Source: Nitrososphaera sp. | Lineage (GTDB): Archaea; Thermoproteota; Nitrososphaeria; Nitrososphaerales; Nitrososphaeraceae | Assembly (NCBI GenBank): GCA_025935445.1 | Contig: JAICVG010000091.1 | Span: 1-5,799, forward strand | DNA length: 5,799 nucleotides | Direction of reading: 5' to 3' | In this document: piece after piece, positions 3,820 to 5,799 of the stretch | Position numbering within the stretch: the first letter of the stretch is position 1 | How the letters are laid out: every line of letters starts with the position of its first letter | Translations under genes and position numbers: made by a program | The notes under the pieces: model-generated | What the model was told of the DNA's origin: nothing | Database searches by the model: none | What the model saw: only the letters and a program-made list of their open reading frames with translations

Positions 3820-5352
3820 TTGCATGTTGCTAAGGTAGTGCTCAAACTTTTGCCCATCGTAATAAATTTGCGGCGCGACAGGCGCGAATGGGTCAAGCGT
3901 GAGGGCAAAAATGTCGATGAAGAAAAGTACCGTAGACATGCTCGTAAAGTGCTCAAAACGTTCATTGAACTTGGGCCGTCATACATCAAACTCGGCCAGT
4001 GGCTTTCAACCCGGGTAGACATTTTGCCGCAACCCTACCTTGAAGTGCTCTCAAAATTGCAGGATGATGTCCCCCCTGCTCTGTTTTCACAGGTAAAGCC
4101 AGTAATTGAAAACGAGTTAGGCAGGATAGAGGATACATTTGAAGAGTTTGATACTGCTCCTCTGTCTGGAGCAAGCCTTGGACAGGTCTACTTGGCAAAG
4201 TATGATGGTAAGCAGGTTATAGTCAAGGTGTCTAGGCCAAACATTGAAAGAGTAATTGAAGACGACATTTACGTTATGAAAAAGATATTGCCTCTTGCAA
4301 CACGGTTTATCGATCCAAATCTGAGATTCTCGGCAGAAGGCATGATGGCACAGTTCATCGAGACAGTACATGAGGAGATGGACTACCGCATAGAGGCGGA
4401 GAACCTGATTACAATCAAGCGCAATCTGGCAGGCGATCCGTCAGTCATAGTACCGGACATATTCTTGGAGAGGACTACCAAACATGTGCTTACAATGAAA
4501 TATGTTCCAGGCGTCAAGATAACTGACATTCCAAGGCTGGATGAAAAAGGGATCGACAGAGAAAAGCTTGTAGTGCGCGTGCATAGACTATTCTTCAAGA
4601 TGCTTCTTCGTCACAATATCTTTCATGCAGATCCGCATCCAGGCAACATTTCAGTTGCAGACGACGGCCGCCTGATACTGTACGACTTTGGAATGGTGGG
4701 AAGGCTTGACAGCGAGACCCGTATCCGGCTTATCCGCCTCTACCTTGGCCTGATAGATAGGGACCCCGAGAGGACTGTCAACGTATTGATAGAGCTTGGG
4801 ACGCTTGAGCCCACAGTGAACCGTTACGTAGTTGAGCGAGGCATTGCACTCAGTATCCAATCCCTGCATGGTAGGCAGGTCGACAAGATGGAGGTAAAGG
4901 CTCTAGTAGACCTTGCAAACAAAACAATGAGCCGATTTCCTTTCCGACTTCCAAAGAATCTTGCGCTCTATATGCGTATGTCTTCTATTCTTGAGGGCAT
5001 CTATTACCACCATAAGGTGACATTCCAGTTCGTTAAGGTGCTTGCAGGCCTCCTTGAAGAAGAGGGTCTTTTACGTGACGCCTACATTGAGGAAGTAAAA
5101 ATATCTGCAAAGAGGTTTGCAAAGGGAATTCAGGATTCGGTAAGCGTAGCTCCGCTGTTAAAGACATACCTTGAAACGAAAGGACCTCCAGACAGATATG
5201 AGAAAAATAATAGCGCGCTTGCATCAAGCATACTTGCTTCTGCATTGTTTATTGGATCCGCCTTAATGTTGCCATACAACTTTTATCTTGCGTACGGTGG
5301 CTTTGCCGCATCTGCTGCGGCAGTTGTAGTGGCATTGAAAAAGAAAATTTAG
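3820..5352 (+). CDS. UbiB/ABC1 (ADCK-like) atypical protein kinase family protein
   Basis: The 510-residue protein has all hallmark elements of the UbiB family, ancient kinase-fold ATPases tied to isoprenoid-quinone and lipid homeostasis. K57-LGQ-60 is the KxGQ motif of the family-specific N-terminal extension. G117-ASLGQV-123 replaces the usual Gly-rich loop, K136 (VIVKVSRP) is the ATP-binding lysine, and EEMDYRIEAEN (185-195) is the conserved acidic helix. H269-ADPHPGN-276 is the catalytic loop and D289-F-G is the metal-binding motif. Two hydrophobic helices near the C-terminus (about 466-485 and 487-506) form the typical membrane hairpin, followed by KKK. Archaea lack ubiquinone, so a menaquinone-type or other isoprenoid substrate is likelier. 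The start is uncertain: TTG at 3820 is the only canonical start before the KxGQ region, yet the frame is open and protein-like back to 3733. It follows the 139-residue gene by 83 bases, probably in one transcript. Confidence 0.93.
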   Translation: MHVAKVVLKLLPIVINLRRDRREWVKREGKNVDEEKYRRHARKVLKTFIELGPSYIKLGQWLSTRVDILPQPYLEVLSKLQDDVPPALFSQVKPVIENELGRIEDTFEEFDTAPLSGASLGQVYLAKYDGKQVIVKVSRPNIERVIEDDIYVMKKILPLATRFIDPNLRFSAEGMMAQFIETVHEEMDYRIEAENLITIKRNLAGDPSVIVPDIFLERTTKHVLTMKYVPGVKITDIPRLDEKGIDREKLVVRVHRLFFKMLLRHNIFHADPHPGNISVADDGRLILYDFGMVGRLDSETRIRLIRLYLGLIDRDPERTVNVLIELGTLEPTVNRYVVERGIALSIQSLHGRQVDKMEVKALVDLANKTMSRFPFRLPKNLALYMRMSSILEGIYYHHKVTFQFVKVLAGLLEEEGLLRDAYIEEVKISAKRFAKGIQDSVSVAPLLKTYLETKGPPDRYEKNNSALASSILASALFIGSALMLPYNFYLAYGGFAASAAAVVVALKKKI

Positions 5353-5488
5353 ACCATATGTATGCTGGGAAAGTAGCTGCTGAATTAGGATATCACATTT
5401 AGAATATAATGGAATGATGCAATAGTTATATGATGAGTATTATATGTGGCGAAGCACAATCCTGTGATCAATTGGGCTGCACTTTTCT

Positions 5489-5538
5489 ATTTTCACTTTT
5501 CAATCTCAGAATCTTACTATAGTTGAAAGTGGTAAAAT
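5489..5538. terminator. Imperfect hairpin with T-rich arm, possible bidirectional terminator
   Basis: Bases 5489-5503 can pair with 5523-5538 through 14 base pairs, interrupted by a one-base bulge (T5500) and a two-base bulge (G5532, T5533), around a 19-base loop. The left arm is T-rich on the plus strand and the right arm ends in AAAAT, giving a T-tract on the minus strand. It sits between the UbiB stop and the end of the minus-strand Hsp20 remnant, where both transcripts would end. Confidence 0.4.
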
Positions 5539-5540
5539 AA

Positions 5541-5657
5541 TTATGCATTTACTTTATTGGAATGTTTGTCGATTTCGGTAAACTCGTAAAATTCTCTAGA
5601 TCTGCCATCCAGCTCTCTTGCCACATATCTTCCAATCCCCTGGCATAATAACTTCAT
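5541..5657 (-). pseudogene. N-terminal remnant of a second Hsp20 gene
   Basis: Read on the minus strand, the frame contains YVAREL-D-GRSREFYEF followed by TEIDKHS. This matches the N-terminal arm of the intact Hsp20 at 1569-1961, where YAAREL, KRSREFYEF and PAIDMYE appear in the same order; eight residues (RSREFYEF) are identical. The frame stops 12 residues after EFYEF (TAA at 5541-5543), so the whole alpha-crystallin domain is absent. The ATG at 5657 begins the open frame, but the better-placed ATG at 5646-5644 lies in a different frame. Removing one base from the run of four G (plus strand 5637-5640) would join that ATG as M-P-G-I-G-R-Y-V-A-R-E-L, like a normal Hsp20 start. The synonymous differences from the intact gene show an old paralogue, not a recent copy. 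Confidence 0.65.
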
Positions 5658-5663
5658 CAAGAT

Positions 5664-5672
5664 GATATAAAT
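5664..5672 (-). promoter_or_regulatory. Relic TATA box of the Hsp20 remnant
   Basis: On the minus strand this reads ATTTATATC, centred about 22 bases before the ATG at 5646-5644. That spacing would suit a nearly leaderless transcript starting at that ATG, supporting it as the original start codon. Confidence 0.4.
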
Positions 5673-5704
5673 CCCTTTATTTTCAGCCTTGAAATTTAAC
5701 AAAG

Positions 5705-5712
5705 TAAAAATA
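5705..5712 (+). promoter_or_regulatory. Possible TATA box of the right-edge gene
   Basis: TAAAAATA is centred about 31 bases before the ATG at 5740, predicting a start near 5734 and a very short leader. The spacing fits the pattern seen for the other genes here. Confidence 0.35.
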
Positions 5713-5739
5713 CTCCGACGAGGATATGCACCCAAGTGA

Positions 5740-5799
5740 ATGTATGCTGGTTCTTACGAGATGCCAAACTGCAACGCCTGTGGTAGACAAGTGAGGCCG
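5740..5799 (+). CDS. Start of a probable zinc-ribbon protein, cut by the window edge
   Basis: The frame opens at ATG 5740, just after an in-frame TGA (5737-5739), and runs off the window after 20 codons. A second in-frame ATG at 5761 begins MPNCNACGRQVRP, with C-x2-C-G, a typical first zinc knuckle of a zinc-ribbon at the extreme N-terminus. The 5761 start would give the usual N-terminus of such proteins, whereas the 5740 start fits the TATA box at 5705 better. Nothing can be said about the rest of the protein. Its role could be transcription-related or simply structural. Confidence 0.5.
   Translation, partial: MYAGSYEMPNCNACGRQVRP

Larger units (their letters stand above)
5353..5739. other. 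Interval between UbiB and the right-edge gene
   Basis: About 390 bases. The left third has frequent stops and no recognised remnant. An imperfect hairpin lies at 5489-5538, an Hsp20 N-terminal remnant on the minus strand at 5541-5657 with a TATA-like box at 5664-5672, and a possible TATA box for the right-edge gene at 5705-5712. A C-box-like ATGATGA at 5430 has no matching D box, so I see no box C/D RNA. Confidence 0.5.

Noticed and set aside
5430..5510. Box C/D guide RNA suggested by ATGATGA at 5430-5436
   Set aside because: No CTGA D box lies at a suitable distance and no flanking terminal stem is present.
5358..5750. Direct repeat ATGTATGCTGG at 5358-5368 and 5740-5750
   Set aside because: Eleven-base matches are expected by chance a few times in a window of this size, and the flanks do not match.
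1..5799. CRISPR array, insertion sequence or toxin-antitoxin system
   Set aside because: There are no regularly spaced repeats, no transposase-like frame, and no small overlapping gene pair with recognisable motifs.

Overview
The window looks archaeal, most likely a member of the Nitrososphaeria (Thaumarchaeota) with moderate GC. Reasons: several genes have an AT-rich TATA-type box about 25-30 bases before an (almost) leaderless start, only one shows a convincing Shine-Dalgarno, transcripts seem to end at T-tracts rather than GC hairpin-T structures, and the partial tRNA has an archaeal-looking D-arm. The protein families (pterin carbinolamine dehydratase, Hsp20, ADP-ribose-type NUDIX, UbiB/ABC1) fit but are not diagnostic. 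The lineage call is inference from pattern memory, not from a search.

Layout, left to right. Bases 1-35 hold the 5' half of a tRNA gene on the minus strand, cut by the window edge. Next is a 73-codon frame (205-426, +) that starts like a secreted thaumarchaeal exoprotein and then breaks; a membrane-anchor-like helix follows in another frame, so it reads as a collapsed gene. A complete pterin-4a-carbinolamine dehydratase follows (431-730, +), then a gene-free stretch, then a small acidic hypothetical gene (about 1033-1287, +). A complete Hsp20 chaperone lies on the minus strand (1569-1961), with a dyad between its TATA box and its start codon.

Bases 1962-2740 contain no intact gene but several gene tails: an orphan C-terminus (2144-2329), a very short minus-strand frame (2460-2534) and the C-terminal part of a winged-helix regulator (2567-2740). 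This is a decaying accessory zone. To its right an ADP-ribose-type NUDIX hydrolase (2722-3243, -) and a conserved-looking 139-residue protein of unknown function (3317-3736, +) diverge from what may be one shared TATA element. The unknown gene is followed, probably in the same transcript, by a full-length UbiB/ABC1 atypical kinase (3820-5352, +) with a C-terminal membrane hairpin.

The right end holds an imperfect hairpin, an N-terminal remnant of a second Hsp20 gene on the minus strand (5541-5657) apparently broken at a four-base homopolymer, and the first codons of a probable zinc-ribbon protein (from 5740, +).

The intact genes are mostly stand-alone housekeeping or stress functions: protein folding (Hsp20), ADP-ribose/nucleotide clean-up (NUDIX), pterin recycling (PCD), and isoprenoid-quinone or membrane-lipid related kinase activity (UbiB). 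I found no convincing new multi-gene system. The most unusual material is the set of gene remnants, the Hsp20 operator-like dyad, the shared divergent promoter, and the unknown protein beside UbiB.
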